This document shows positions 1 through 7,855 of a stretch of 64,000 nucleotides of DNA, one piece after another (positions within the stretch are counted from its first letter, which is position 1; each line of letters begins with the position of its first letter). The position numbers and the translations under genes are program-made. The notes under the pieces were generated by a model. That model ran no database searches. It worked only from the letters and a program-made list of their open reading frames with translations, and was not told the origin of the DNA. The DNA comes from Nonomuraea longispora. Its GTDB lineage: Bacteria > Actinomycetota > Actinomycetes > Streptosporangiales > Streptosporangiaceae. The stretch is taken from contig NZ_SMJZ01000004.1 in the NCBI RefSeq assembly GCF_004348345.1, positions 1 to 64,000 of the forward strand, given 5' to 3'.

Positions 1-2
1 CC

Positions 3-1487
3 ACGCCCCCGGCCGTCCGCCGGGGGCCTGGCCGCCCGGAGTGGCGCAATCCCTCGGTGGCCCGTACCGAAATTCTCTCCGGGTTGGTCGTCGCCCTGGC
101 GCTGATCCCCGAGGCCATCTCGTTCTCCATCATCGCCGGGGTCGATCCCAGCGTCGGCTTGTTCGCCTCCTTCACCATGGCCGTGGTCATCGCCGTTGCC
201 GGCGGCCGCCCCGCCATGATCTCCGCGGCCACCGGCGCCATCGCCCTGGTCGTCGCCCCGCTGGCACGGGAACACGGCCTCGGCTACCTGATCGCCACCG
301 TCATTCTCGGCGGCCTCATCCAGGTCGCGCTAGGCGCCGCCGGCGTGGCCAGGCTCATGCGCTTCGTGCCGCGCAGCGTCATGGTCGGCTTCGTCAACGC
401 CCTGGCCATCCTGATCTTCATGGCTCAGGTGCCCGAGCTCATCGACGTGCCGTGGATCGTCTACCCGCTGGTCGGCGGCGCACTGGCGCTCATGGTGTTC
501 CTGCCCCGCCTGACCAAGGTGGTCCCGGCCCCGCTGATCTCCATCGCCGCGCTGACCGCGCTCACCCTCGGCGCCCACCTGGCCGTGCCCACCGTCGGCG
601 ACCGCGGCGCGCTGCCGTCCTCGCTGCCCGTCCCCGGCCTGCCGGACGTGCCTTTCACGCTGGACACGCTCACCCTCATCGCCCCGTACGCGATCGGCTT
701 CGCGCTGGTCGGGCTGATGGAGTCGCTGATGACCGCCAAGCTGGTCGACGACCTCACCGACACCCGTTCCTCCAAGACCCGCGAGTCGATCGGCCAGGGC
801 ATCGCCAACATCGTCACCGGCTTCTTCGGCGGCATGGGCGGCTGCGCCATGATCGGCCAGACCATGATCAACGTGAAGAACGGCGCGCGCACCCGGCTGT
901 CCACCTTCACCGCCGGCGTGCTGCTCATGGTGCTGTGCATCGTCTTCGGGCCGCTGGTCTCCCAGATCCCCATGGCCGCCCTGGTCGCCGTCATGATCCT
1001 GGTCTCCTTCGGCACCTTCGACTGGCACTCCGTCGCCCCGGCCACGCTCAGGCGCATGCCCGCAGGCGAGATCGGCGTTATGGTCATCACGGTCGCCGTC
1101 GTGGTCGTCACCCACAACCTGGCCATCGGCGTGGTCGTCGGCTCGCTGACCGGTCTCGTCATCTTCGCCCGCCGGGTGGCGCACCTGGCCGAGGTCTCCG
1201 CCGTCGTCGACCCCGACGGCGGCCAGGTCGTCTACGCCGTCACCGGCGAGTTGTTCTTCGCCTCCAGCAACGACCTGGTCTCCCGGTTCGACTACGCCGG
1301 CGACCCGGACAACGTGGTCATCGACCTGACCGACGCCCACATCTGGGACGCCTCCTCCGTCGCCGCCCTGGACGCCGTCGAGGCCAAGTACGCCGCGTAC
1401 GGCAGGACCGTGCAGATCATCGGCCTGAACCAGCCCAGCGCCCGCATGCACGGGGCGTTGTCCGGCGAACTGTCAGGCGGCCACTGA
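3..1487 (+). CDS. SulP family anion transporter with STAS domain (5' end outside window)
   Basis: Membrane transporter of the SulP/SLC26 type, which in bacteria moves sulfate, bicarbonate or related anions. The protein shows successive hydrophobic helices over about residues 1-375 (numbered from the GTG at 57) and a soluble C-terminal STAS domain at about 388-465, with the DASSVAAL stretch typical of STAS. The first internal start is GTG at 57, but the frame stays open to base 3. The upstream residues (WRNPSVARTEI) resemble the N-terminal segment I recall in actinobacterial homologues, so I infer that the true start lies before the window. It ends at a strong terminator hairpin. The substrate cannot be read from the sequence; the family call is secure. 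Confidence 0.88.
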   Translation, partial: TPPAVRRGPGRPEWRNPSVARTEILSGLVVALALIPEAISFSIIAGVDPSVGLFASFTMAVVIAVAGGRPAMISAATGAIALVVAPLAREHGLGYLIATVILGGLIQVALGAAGVARLMRFVPRSVMVGFVNALAILIFMAQVPELIDVPWIVYPLVGGALALMVFLPRLTKVVPAPLISIAALTALTLGAHLAVPTVGDRGALPSSLPVPGLPDVPFTLDTLTLIAPYAIGFALVGLMESLMTAKLVDDLTDTRSSKTRESIGQGIANIVTGFFGGMGGCAMIGQTMINVKNGARTRLSTFTAGVLLMVLCIVFGPLVSQIPMAALVAVMILVSFGTFDWHSVAPATLRRMPAGEIGVMVITVAVVVVTHNLAIGVVVGSLTGLVIFARRVAHLAEVSAVVDPDGGQVVYAVTGELFFASSNDLVSRFDYAGDPDNVVIDLTDAHIWDASSVAALDAVEAKYAAYGRTVQIIGLNQPSARMHGALSGELSGGH

Positions 1488-1499
1488 TCCCGACCTCGC

Positions 1500-1540
1500 G
1501 GCTGTCGTCCCGCCCGGCCGGGACGGGCGGGACGACAGCC
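1500..1540 (+). terminator. Intrinsic-type hairpin after the SulP gene
   Basis: A perfect 16-bp inverted repeat (1500-1515 with 1525-1540) and a 9-base loop begins 12 bases after the SulP stop codon. There is no clear T-run, as is common for actinomycete terminators. Confidence 0.75.
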
Positions 1541-1545
1541 AGGCG

Positions 1546-1979
1546 AACGTGGGCCGACCACACCGGCAAGACCGCCAACGCTACGCGCCGGGCCCGCGAA
1601 GCCGGGGTCACCTTCGTCCACGACACCAAGGTCGTCGCCGTCGATCAGGACGCGAACGGCGTCGCGGCCCGCGCGGTCGCCGGCAAGGACGCGGATCCGG
1701 GCGGTCCGTCGACCACGTTCCGCGCTTCCTACCTGGTCGGGACCGACGGGGTGCACAGCACCATCCGCTCAGCGCTCGGACTGCGCTGCCCCCGGCAAGT
1801 CCATTCTCCAGTCGTTGATCCTTGCCGACCTCAAGCTCGGCAGGAAACCGAATCGGCCTTTCACGGTCAACGCCGTGCCGGACGGATTCGCGCTGCTCAC
1901 CGAGATGGGCGAGGACACGTACCGATTGACCGGCTGGAACCGGCACCATCAGCCGGACGACAAGGCACGGCTGAGGTAA
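1546..1979 (+). pseudogene. Remnant of an FAD-dependent aromatic-ring monooxygenase
   Basis: One frame gives a stretch ending in YLVGTDGVHSTIRSALGL, the conserved GD motif of class A flavoprotein monooxygenases (PheA/TfdB type). Near base 1790 the reading shifts to another frame, which continues with GKSILQSLILADLKL and LTGWNRHHQPDD, again typical of this family just after the GD motif. The N-terminal GxGxxG nucleotide-binding part and the C-terminal half are missing, and the frame stops at 1977-1979. I read it as a truncated, frameshifted pseudogene. The longer open frames over this stretch have no family features of their own. Confidence 0.7.
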
Positions 1980-2230
1980 CTGCACGCGCGTACCACCCTC
2001 TGCGGGCCGGTTCTCGCGTGCCCACACCTTCTCCGCGTCGCGGTCGGTGGGCGGCGGGCGCAGTCCGTCGACCATCCACAGGTCCCGTGGCGCCTCGTCG
2101 ATGTGGTACTCGCAGTGCAGCCCGCGGTCCAGGGTGTGCCGGGCGAGCAGCCGACCCAGCGCTTCGCCCATGCGCCCGCGCAGGCCGGGGTCCTCGGCGT
2201 GGCGAGCGATGTGCGGGACAGGCGGAGCCG

Positions 2231-2444
2231 GACGACCCGCTGGGCCGGTCGTCCGCCGGTGGCCTGAGCGACCTCATCGACGCGTTGCGGCGGCTCGACG
2301 GGGGCGGACGAGGAAGACGTGATGGTCGAGCTGTCGACCATCGTCGGCGCGATGATGTTGTCGCGGGCCTGCGCCGGCGACGACCTGTCGGACCGGATTC
2401 TCACCGCGGTCCGTGACCACCTGTTGGACGGCCCGCGGCAGTGA
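2231..2444 (+). pseudogene. C-terminal remnant of a TetR-family regulator
   Basis: Two overlapping frames together spell a typical TetR ligand-domain C-terminus: GGLSDLIDALRRLDG, then after a frameshift near 2300 VELSTIVGAMMLSRA and DRILTAVRDHLL, ending at the TGA at 2442-2444. No helix-turn-helix part is present upstream. The segment between 1980 and 2230 has no recognisable gene. Confidence 0.55.
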
Positions 2445-2457
2445 TCTCAAGCTTCTC

Positions 2458-3396
2458 CTAAGGCTGCGCTGCCCATTGGCGGAGCTTGTCGGGGTTGCGT
2501 ATCGCCCAGATGTGCTTGATCCGGTCGCCCACCACCTCGAACGCCAGCACCGACACGACCCGGCCGTCCTGCTGGGCGATCAGCCCGGGCTGGCCGTTGA
2601 CCGTACGTTCCAGGAAGGTCATGGTGCGGAACCTGTCCTCGAGGAGGGTCAGGGAGCGCACGACCTGATCGGCGCCCCTGATCGGGTGCAGCGCGGTGCT
2701 GACCAGGCCGCCGCCGTCGCCGGTCGCGGTGACGCCGGGGTCGAGGAGGGCGATGAGGGCGTCGATGTCGCGCGCCTCCCACGCCAGTTTGAAGGTTCTG
2801 ACGACCCGGGCCTGCCGGGACGGCGGTGTCGCGGGTGTGTGCGCGGTGCGGATGCGCCGGCGGGCCGAGGAGGCCAGCTGGCGGCAGGCCGCGGGGCTGC
2901 GGCCGACGATTTCGGCCACTTCGGCGAAGGAGTAGCGGAAGACGTCGTGCAGGACGAACGCGACGCGCTCGGCCGGCGTCATGGACTCGAGCACGACCAG
3001 GAAGGCCATGTTGACCGACTCGTCGAGGGTGACGCGGTCGGCCGGGTCGACGGCGATGCCGTCCGACTGCCCGCCGGACCATTCGGTGGGATCGGGGAGC
3101 GGCTCGGGAATCCATTCGCCCACGTAGGTCTCGCGGCGGGCCCGTGCCGAGGTGAGCAGGTTGAGGCAGATGCGGCCGGCGACCTTGGTCAGCCAGGCAC
3201 CGGGGGAGTCGATGGCGTCCTGTTGCTGCCGGGACATGGTGTACCAGCGGGCGTAGGTCTCTTGCACGACGTCTTCGGCGTCGGACAGGGAGCCGAGGAG
3301 CCGGTAGGCGAGGTTCATGAGTTGCCGTCGTTCGCTCATGATGACGTCCAGACCCGGGTCGGGTCTGGCGCCTGCCGGTTCGGGTTGGCTGCGCAT
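2458..3396 (-). CDS. sigJ: ECF sigma factor, ECF41/SigJ type, with SnoaL-like C-terminal domain
   Basis: RNA polymerase sigma factor of 312 residues. Region 2 lies at about residues 24-85, region 4 at about 127-180, and a SnoaL/NTF2-like extension at about 187-310. Three hallmark ECF41 motifs are visible: WIPEPL at 95-100 in the linker, DGGG at 227-230 and NPDKL at 301-305. In ECF41 factors the C-terminal domain replaces a separate anti-sigma factor and modulates activity. The family is usually linked to carboxymuconolactone decarboxylase, oxidoreductase or epimerase genes; here the nearest candidate is the NmrA-type gene at 4666. The start is ATG 3396; a second ATG at about 3339 would give a shorter protein beginning just before region 2. 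Confidence 0.9.
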   Translation of the reverse strand: MRSQPEPAGARPDPGLDVIMSERRQLMNLAYRLLGSLSDAEDVVQETYARWYTMSRQQQDAIDSPGAWLTKVAGRICLNLLTSARARRETYVGEWIPEPLPDPTEWSGGQSDGIAVDPADRVTLDESVNMAFLVVLESMTPAERVAFVLHDVFRYSFAEVAEIVGRSPAACRQLASSARRRIRTAHTPATPPSRQARVVRTFKLAWEARDIDALIALLDPGVTATGDGGGLVSTALHPIRGADQVVRSLTLLEDRFRTMTFLERTVNGQPGLIAQQDGRVVSVLAFEVVGDRIKHIWAIRNPDKLRQWAAQP

Positions 3397-3760
3397 GGTG
3401 GTGTCGGCTCCCTTGGTTCGCCTGCTGTTCTTGTTCTTTTCTTATCGGTTCGACAGGACAGCGCGGTGAACTGTGAGGTCGTCACGGTCAAGGGCTGTGC
3501 GTTGTCGCACACCTGTGCCGAGCACGTCACGATGGCTCAGGGCCGGCGGTCGTGAAAGGTGACCTGTGGCGACACGGTCGTTCCCGGAGCCCGCTCAAGC
3601 GGAGGGCACAACCGGGGACCGCAGGCCGAGCCATTGCTCGGCACCCCTCGCGACAGGCGGCCAGGCGACGGGTCCGAGCTCGGTCATGGTGGGCAATCTA
3701 TCGCGGGTTCGAGAGCGTGATCAGAAAGAGAGCGCCTGGGACCGAGAGGCTTCGGCGGCC
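3397..3760. other. Region upstream of the sigma gene, no gene recognised
   Basis: About 360 bases between the sigma gene start and the small minus-strand frame ending at 3761. Open frames on both strands look like shadows. I searched it by eye for the ECF41 promoter motif (TGTCACA with CGTC) and found no convincing match. Confidence 0.4.
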
Positions 3761-3937
3761 TCACTGCGGCCGGACGACGATCGATTCGGCGGAGAGCGTG
3801 ACCTCGATGGTGATGTGTGGATTGTCCGGCTGTGGGACCTGCAGCCCACGCTTGAACTCCGCGGTGCGGCGGAGGCCGAGCTGGGGGACAGGATCCGGCG
3901 ACCGCCTGTGTCGCAGATAACTCACCTTCTGTGTCAC
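3761..3937 (-). CDS. Small uncharacterised protein (58 aa) coupled to the TetR gene
   Basis: A 58-codon frame starts with GTG at 3937, and its first bases overlap the TetR stop codon as ATGTGA, a 4-base GTGA overlap that suggests translational coupling. The product is basic at the N-terminus (RHRR) and ends with a beta-strand-like segment (HITIEVTLSAESIVVRPQ). It has no signal peptide or membrane segment. I do not recognise the family. The codons have the G/C-rich third positions of neighbouring real genes, and the position directly after the regulator supports a real gene, but it could also be a chance frame. Confidence 0.45.
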   Translation of the reverse strand: MTQKVSYLRHRRSPDPVPQLGLRRTAEFKRGLQVPQPDNPHITIEVTLSAESIVVRPQ

Positions 3938-4548
3938 ATCTTTCGGCCCGCCGTTCCTCCTGCGGGGTGCACTCCGGTGAGCGCAAGGGTGAGCAGTCGG
4001 TCGGCCTGGGCCGCGCCGTCGGGTTCCCGCTCAACGGCCAGGCAGATGGCGTTGACAAGTTTGAGCAGGTCCGCGATCGAGACATCGGGCCGTGCGGCGT
4101 TCGCCCGGCATGCGCGGGCCAGCAAGTCCGCTCCGGCATTGGTGATCATCGTGTGGCAGGTGGCACCCAGGGTCGGATCGCCGTCGTGGGCTCCCCGCAT
4201 CAGCGAGGCGGCCAGGCCCCGGTTGGACACGGCGTGCCTGGCGACGGCTCCCAGCCAGGTCGCCAACGCCTGTCCGGGGTCGGGGTCGGCGGCCAGGTCG
4301 GCGGCAGTGGCGCACAGGGCCTCGACCTTGTCCCGGAAGACGGCCTCCAGCAGTCGCTGCCGGGAGGGGAAGTGGCGGTGCAGCGTGGCCGAGCCGACGT
4401 CGGCGCGCCGGGCGATCTCCTCCAGGGACGCCTCGGCTCCGTGCTCGGCGATGGCCTCGGCGGCCACGGCCAGGATGCGGTCGTAGTTGCGGCGTGCGTC
4501 CGCGCGCATCGGGCGCGTGGGCGAGGTCGTACGACTGTCGGGCGGCAT
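3934..4548 (-). CDS. TetR/AcrR family transcriptional regulator
   Basis: Repressor-type DNA-binding protein of 204 residues. The N-terminal helix-turn-helix covers about residues 15-60 (ILAVAAEAIAEHGAEA ... VGSATLHRHFPSR); the remainder is a helical ligand-binding domain. Start ATG 4548 is preceded by GGAGAA at good spacing; the much longer open frame upstream is antisense to the NmrA gene. It is divergent from the NmrA-type gene at 4666 and presumably controls it and itself through the shared 117-bp intergenic region. Confidence 0.9.
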   Translation of the reverse strand: MPPDSRTTSPTRPMRADARRNYDRILAVAAEAIAEHGAEASLEEIARRADVGSATLHRHFPSRQRLLEAVFRDKVEALCATAADLAADPDPGQALATWLGAVARHAVSNRGLAASLMRGAHDGDPTLGATCHTMITNAGADLLARACRANAARPDVSIADLLKLVNAICLAVEREPDGAAQADRLLTLALTGVHPAGGTAGRKM

Positions 4549-4612
4549 GTGTTCTCCGGCTGGCTTGCAAAACGGGGCGGCCCTCCATATCGTACTCACC
4601 CAGAACCGGAGT

Positions 4613-4635
4613 GCCACCCCAGTTAGGTGGGTGGC
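4613..4635. promoter_or_regulatory. Inverted repeat in the TetR/NmrA intergenic region
   Basis: GCCACCC (4613-4619) and GGGTGGC (4629-4635) form 7-bp arms around a 9-base centre, within the divergent promoter region and 31 bases before the NmrA start. It is a candidate operator for the adjacent TetR protein; this is inference from position and symmetry. Confidence 0.4.
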
Positions 4636-4665
4636 CGCCGCATGCCAACCTTCTGGAGGCACATC

Positions 4666-5580
4666 GTGAAGACCATCGTGGTGGTGGGGGCGACCGGCCT
4701 GCAGGGCCGGGCCGTGACAGCGCAACTGCTCGCCGACGGCTGGCAGGTACGGGCGGTGACGCGCGATCCGGACGCTGCGTCGGCCCGGGCGCTGGCGCAG
4801 GCGGGCGCCGATGTTGTCCGTGCCGAGATGGACGACCTCGCCTCGCTCGTCGCAGCGGCCGAGGGCGCCTACGGTCTGTTCAGCGTGCAGCCCACCGTCG
4901 GTTCTCCGGGCACCCCGGCGGGCTTCTCGGCCGAGGACGAGGTCCGCTGGGGCCGCAACGTCGCCGACGCGGCGCACGCCGCCGGCGTGCGCCACCTGGT
5001 CTACGCCTCGCTCGCCGGCGTCGGCCGCCACAACACCGAGAAACTGCCGCGGAACTCGATCAGCAAGTGGAGGATCGAACAGCACATCAGCCGGCTGGGC
5101 CTGCCCGCGACCTTCTTGCGCCCGGTCTCCTTCATGGAGAACTACACCGGCGCCTACCACCTGCACGACGGCACCGTGGCCACCGCGTTCGCCGCCGACA
5201 CGCCGCAGCAGGTCATGGCCGTCGACGACGTCGGCGCCTTCGCCGCGCTGGCCTTTGCCCAGCCGGGCGAGTGGATCGGGCGCGCGGTCGACCTGGCCGG
5301 GGACGAACTGACCCCGCGCCAGATCGCCGCGGCCATCTCCGAAGCCGTCGGCCGGCCGCTGCCGTACGTCCAGATCCCGATCGACGCGATCGCGCAGATC
5401 GGCGAGGAGTTCGCCTTCGCCTATACCTGGCTCAACGAACGCGGCTACCGCGCCGACGTCGCCTTCACCCGCGCCCTCCACCCCGGCCTGATGAACCTGC
5501 GCACCTGGCTGCAGCGCACCGGAGCGGCCCAGATCGCCGGTTTCCTGGCCTCCCAGGAGACCACCGAGCAGAACCGATGA
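4666..5580 (+). CDS. NmrA-family NAD(P)-binding protein
   Basis: Atypical short-chain dehydrogenase of 304 residues with an N-terminal Rossmann fold: GATGLQG at about residues 8-14 follows the first beta strand. The middle contains HLVYASLAG and a later FLRPVSFMEN segment typical of NmrA/HSCARG-like proteins. These act as redox sensors or as NAD(P)H-dependent oxidoreductases; the catalytic YxxxK of classical SDRs is not obvious. The start is GTG 4666 with GGAGG six bases upstream; earlier in-frame starts at 4627 and 4642 lack such a site. It is divergent from the TetR gene and lies about 1.3 kb from the ECF41 sigma gene, whose family often pairs with such oxidoreductases. Confidence 0.88.
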   Translation: MKTIVVVGATGLQGRAVTAQLLADGWQVRAVTRDPDAASARALAQAGADVVRAEMDDLASLVAAAEGAYGLFSVQPTVGSPGTPAGFSAEDEVRWGRNVADAAHAAGVRHLVYASLAGVGRHNTEKLPRNSISKWRIEQHISRLGLPATFLRPVSFMENYTGAYHLHDGTVATAFAADTPQQVMAVDDVGAFAALAFAQPGEWIGRAVDLAGDELTPRQIAAAISEAVGRPLPYVQIPIDAIAQIGEEFAFAYTWLNERGYRADVAFTRALHPGLMNLRTWLQRTGAAQIAGFLASQETTEQNR

Positions 5581-5783
5581 ACGTACCAATGTAGACCGTT
5601 GCCGTGATCTTGGTTGGCCACTCGGCGCTGCACCTTGCATCCTGTCCAGGACTCGCGCCGATCGACAGGCAACGCCACGGACGGCTGATTCACTGCCGCA
5701 CGGGGGGCCTCCCCACGGGCCGCGTCCCAGCGCACCCAGGGGCCTGCTGAGCCCGGCCCTGGCCTCGGCCCTGGCCTGCCCCC

Positions 5784-5813
5784 TAGTAGGTACACAGGGT
5801 GACGGCGAAGCCG
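5784..5813 (-). repeat. 30-bp copy of part of the neighbouring phosphotransferase gene
   Basis: This segment matches 6404-6433, inside the phosphotransferase gene, with two mismatches in 30 bases and the same orientation. Translated on the minus strand it gives GFAVTLCTY versus GFAVTLWTY in the gene. It looks like the scrap of a lost second copy. The rest of 5581-5838 holds no recognisable gene. Confidence 0.55.
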
Positions 5814-5838
5814 GCCCGGGCGGCGGTGAGGGCGCCGG

Positions 5839-6696
5839 TCAGCGGCCGCCACCTCCGGCGTGCTCCCGGCGGTCGAGAGCGGCCTGCAGTTGGGCGAGCC
5901 ACTCCCGGCCCCTTTCGCGCCCGTCGGGGAGTTGGTCGTCGCGGTCCCACCGCCAGGAGACCACGAGGGCGAGGCTGAGGATCCGGCAGTCGGCGAGCAG
6001 TTCGGAGTCGGCCCCCGGGTAATGCGCGGCGACGTCCTCCGGAGCATGCGCGAGATCGAACTCGACGGGTCCGTGGCAGGCGGTCTCCAGGTCGATGAAG
6101 AGCGGTCCGTCCGCGGTGGCGAGCAGGTTGCCGGGGTGCGGTTCTCCGTGCAGGAGCTGTTGCCGCGTGCCGCGGTCCAGAATCGCGCGGCTGATTCCGT
6201 GGAGGGTGTCGGTCAGCAGGGCGCGTTCGGCGGCGCCGAGGTCCGGGCTGACGGCGGGGTCCTCGACCACCCGGAGGGCGTCGGCGACGCGGTCGGTGAA
6301 GTGCGGTGCGGTGAGGTTGATGCGGCGCAGGCCGGCGTGCAGCCGGGCCAGGGCGTCGGCGTAGGCGGCGGACGGGTGGTTCTCGGGTGCGGTGGTGGGC
6401 TCGTAGTAGGTCCACAAGGTGACGGCGAAGCCGTCACGGACATGGACGCGGGGCTCGGCTCTCGGATCGGGACCCGCCACCGGGCTGCCGGTCCCGGCGA
6501 GGCGCCGGGCGATCTCGACCTCGTAGTCCAGGCGGTGCGTGAGGGGCGCGACCCGGGCGAGCACGCCGCTGGGCCGCAGCCGGACGGCGATCCGGTTCGA
6601 GTTGTGCAGCACAGTGGCGTCGTCGGCGCCCAGACCGTACTCGGCGGCCGTGGCGACGGCCGCGGCCACCGCCCGCGGGATCTCGGTGTCCTTCAT
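5839..6696 (-). CDS. Aminoglycoside phosphotransferase (APH) family kinase
   Basis: Protein-kinase-fold phosphotransferase of 285 residues. The catalytic loop HGEPHPGN (about residues 183-190) is a variant of the Brenner motif HxDxxxxN with Glu in place of the catalytic Asp, and IDLE at about 201-204 corresponds to the metal-binding IDxx segment. The Asp-to-Glu change is notable for catalysis. Family members phosphorylate aminoglycosides, macrolides, choline or other small molecules; the substrate cannot be assigned. Start ATG 6696 is preceded by GGGAGAGG. It stands alone on the minus strand, downstream of a degraded methyltransferase gene. Confidence 0.82.
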   Translation of the reverse strand: MKDTEIPRAVAAAVATAAEYGLGADDATVLHNSNRIAVRLRPSGVLARVAPLTHRLDYEVEIARRLAGTGSPVAGPDPRAEPRVHVRDGFAVTLWTYYEPTTAPENHPSAAYADALARLHAGLRRINLTAPHFTDRVADALRVVEDPAVSPDLGAAERALLTDTLHGISRAILDRGTRQQLLHGEPHPGNLLATADGPLFIDLETACHGPVEFDLAHAPEDVAAHYPGADSELLADCRILSLALVVSWRWDRDDQLPDGRERGREWLAQLQAALDRREHAGGGGR

Positions 6697-6829
6697 GTGT
6701 TCGGCGCCTCTCCCTGCCTGAGCCGATGTGTACGGTGCAGGCCCTTGCGCCTGCCGAGTCTCTGATGCGAAGGCACGCGAACATCGCGATCCGGGTATCG
6801 ATCGACCGAGACTGCGCTCTCGCCCCCGA

Positions 6830-7164
6830 TCACGCGGGCTCGCAGATGCAGAGTTGAAGCGGCGTGTCCACGGCGAATGGCCGGCCGGACCAGTCGCCGA
6901 AGCGCTCGACGAGACGAAGGCCGCCGAGAGAGACGAGCAGCGGCAGCTCCTGCGGGAAAATGCTCCTGATGTCGAGCGGCGCGACGACGAAGTCGGGCTC
7001 GGAGTCGGTCGAGAGGTACCACGTCCCGCGTGTGACTTGCGCGGCCGCTCCAGCACGCTCCCGCCTTGCCGATCGGCGTCGGCCCGGTAGAAGTCGACCG
7101 CGGGCCCGCCACCCGGAAACATCAGGTCGTACAGCCTCGCGTTCGAGTAGAACGCTTCACTCAT
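6830..7164 (-). pseudogene. SAM-dependent methyltransferase with its centre deleted
   Basis: The frame from ATG 7164 (ribosome site GGAGGAGG) encodes a typical methyltransferase N-terminus: MSEAFYSNARLYDLMFPGG. After about 40 codons the SAM-binding core is missing. In another frame the sequence continues as RGTWYLSTDSEPDFV, then IFPQELPLLVSLGGLRLVE and FGDWSGRPF, the C-terminal part of the same class I methyltransferase family, ending at a TGA at 6830-6832. About 150 residues of the normal protein are absent and the parts are out of frame. Clear pseudogene. Confidence 0.75.
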
Positions 7165-7280
7165 CAAGCGCCTCCTCCTTCCGGCTCATCCGCAGCCGGC
7201 CATGGTGGCCTGCTGATTCAAGCGTGTGTGCGACAGCCGCGACAACAGGTTTACCGTCATCACCGAGATCAAAAGCTTCG

Positions 7281-7312
7281 GGCGTCACCCGGCCCGATGG
7301 CCGGGTGACGCC
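7281..7312 (-). terminator. Hairpin terminator
   Basis: A perfect 14-bp inverted repeat (7281-7294 with 7299-7312) and a 4-base loop lie just beyond the stop of the minus-strand Ig-like gene at 7319. Read on the minus strand it is followed by GAAGCTTTTGAT, a weak T-rich tail. Confidence 0.75.
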
Positions 7313-7318
7313 GCCAGG

Positions 7319-7855
7319 TCACTCGACGACGATCTGGTGGATGGCCTTGGCCGGCCCGGCGGTGGTCGTCCCCGACCACAACGCGAGGTAGCTGTATCTG
7401 CCGGCGGTGGCGGGCGTGTCGGTGAACGTGTACGTGCCGTCGGCGTTCACGCTCACCGGCGGGAGCTTGACGCTTCCGCCGCTGACGTTGTCGACGTACA
7501 CGCTGCGCTGCACGGTCAGCAGGCCGGTCAGCTCCATGGCCGTGCCGACGACGCCGGACTGCGGCCCGTCCAGGGTGAGGGTGGATCTCTGCCTGACCAG
7601 CACGGTGACGGAGGCACTGCTCCGGCGGTAACGGTCATCGCCGCCCCAGAACACCCGGTAGGTCACCTCACCGCTGCCCGGCGGCGTGTCCTGGAAAGTG
7701 AACGTGCCGTTCTTCTGCGTCGTCACGCCGGCGATCGGCCTTTTCGTCCCGTCGTCGCATCCGGTCGTCGATGTTCTCACCGGCATTCGCAGCGGCCTCG
7801 CCGTGTTGGGGGTCGAGTAGGAGCCGCGCAGAGGTTCGCGGACCTTCGATCTCAC
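7319..7855 (-). pseudogene. Ig-like repeat protein fragment
   Basis: About 140 residues form two tandem bacterial Ig-like beta-sandwich repeats: GTFTFQDTPPG ... TYRVFWGGD, then STLTLDGP ... GTYTFTDTPATAGRYSYLALWSG. The two repeats share the T-F-x-D-T-P pattern. Such repeats normally sit in long secreted actinobacterial proteins. Here there is no signal peptide, and the upstream part of the frame (before about 7770) is low-complexity and overlaps the response regulator's stop codon. I read it as the C-terminal remnant of a larger exported protein; a short intact gene is possible but lacks a credible start. Confidence 0.55.

Noticed and set aside
41-2416. 791-codon arginine/proline-rich open frame
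   Set aside because: It is the shifted shadow of the SulP gene and of the remnants after it; the composition is typical of out-of-frame reading in GC-rich DNA, with no family features.
3932-3960. TGTCACA at 3932-3938 as an ECF41 promoter
   Set aside because: The expected CGTC box is not found at the right spacing, and the site lies at the end of the TetR coding sequence facing no gene start.
7319-7855. Complete small secreted Ig-like protein
   Set aside because: No signal peptide or credible start; the upstream codons are low-complexity and overlap the response regulator gene.
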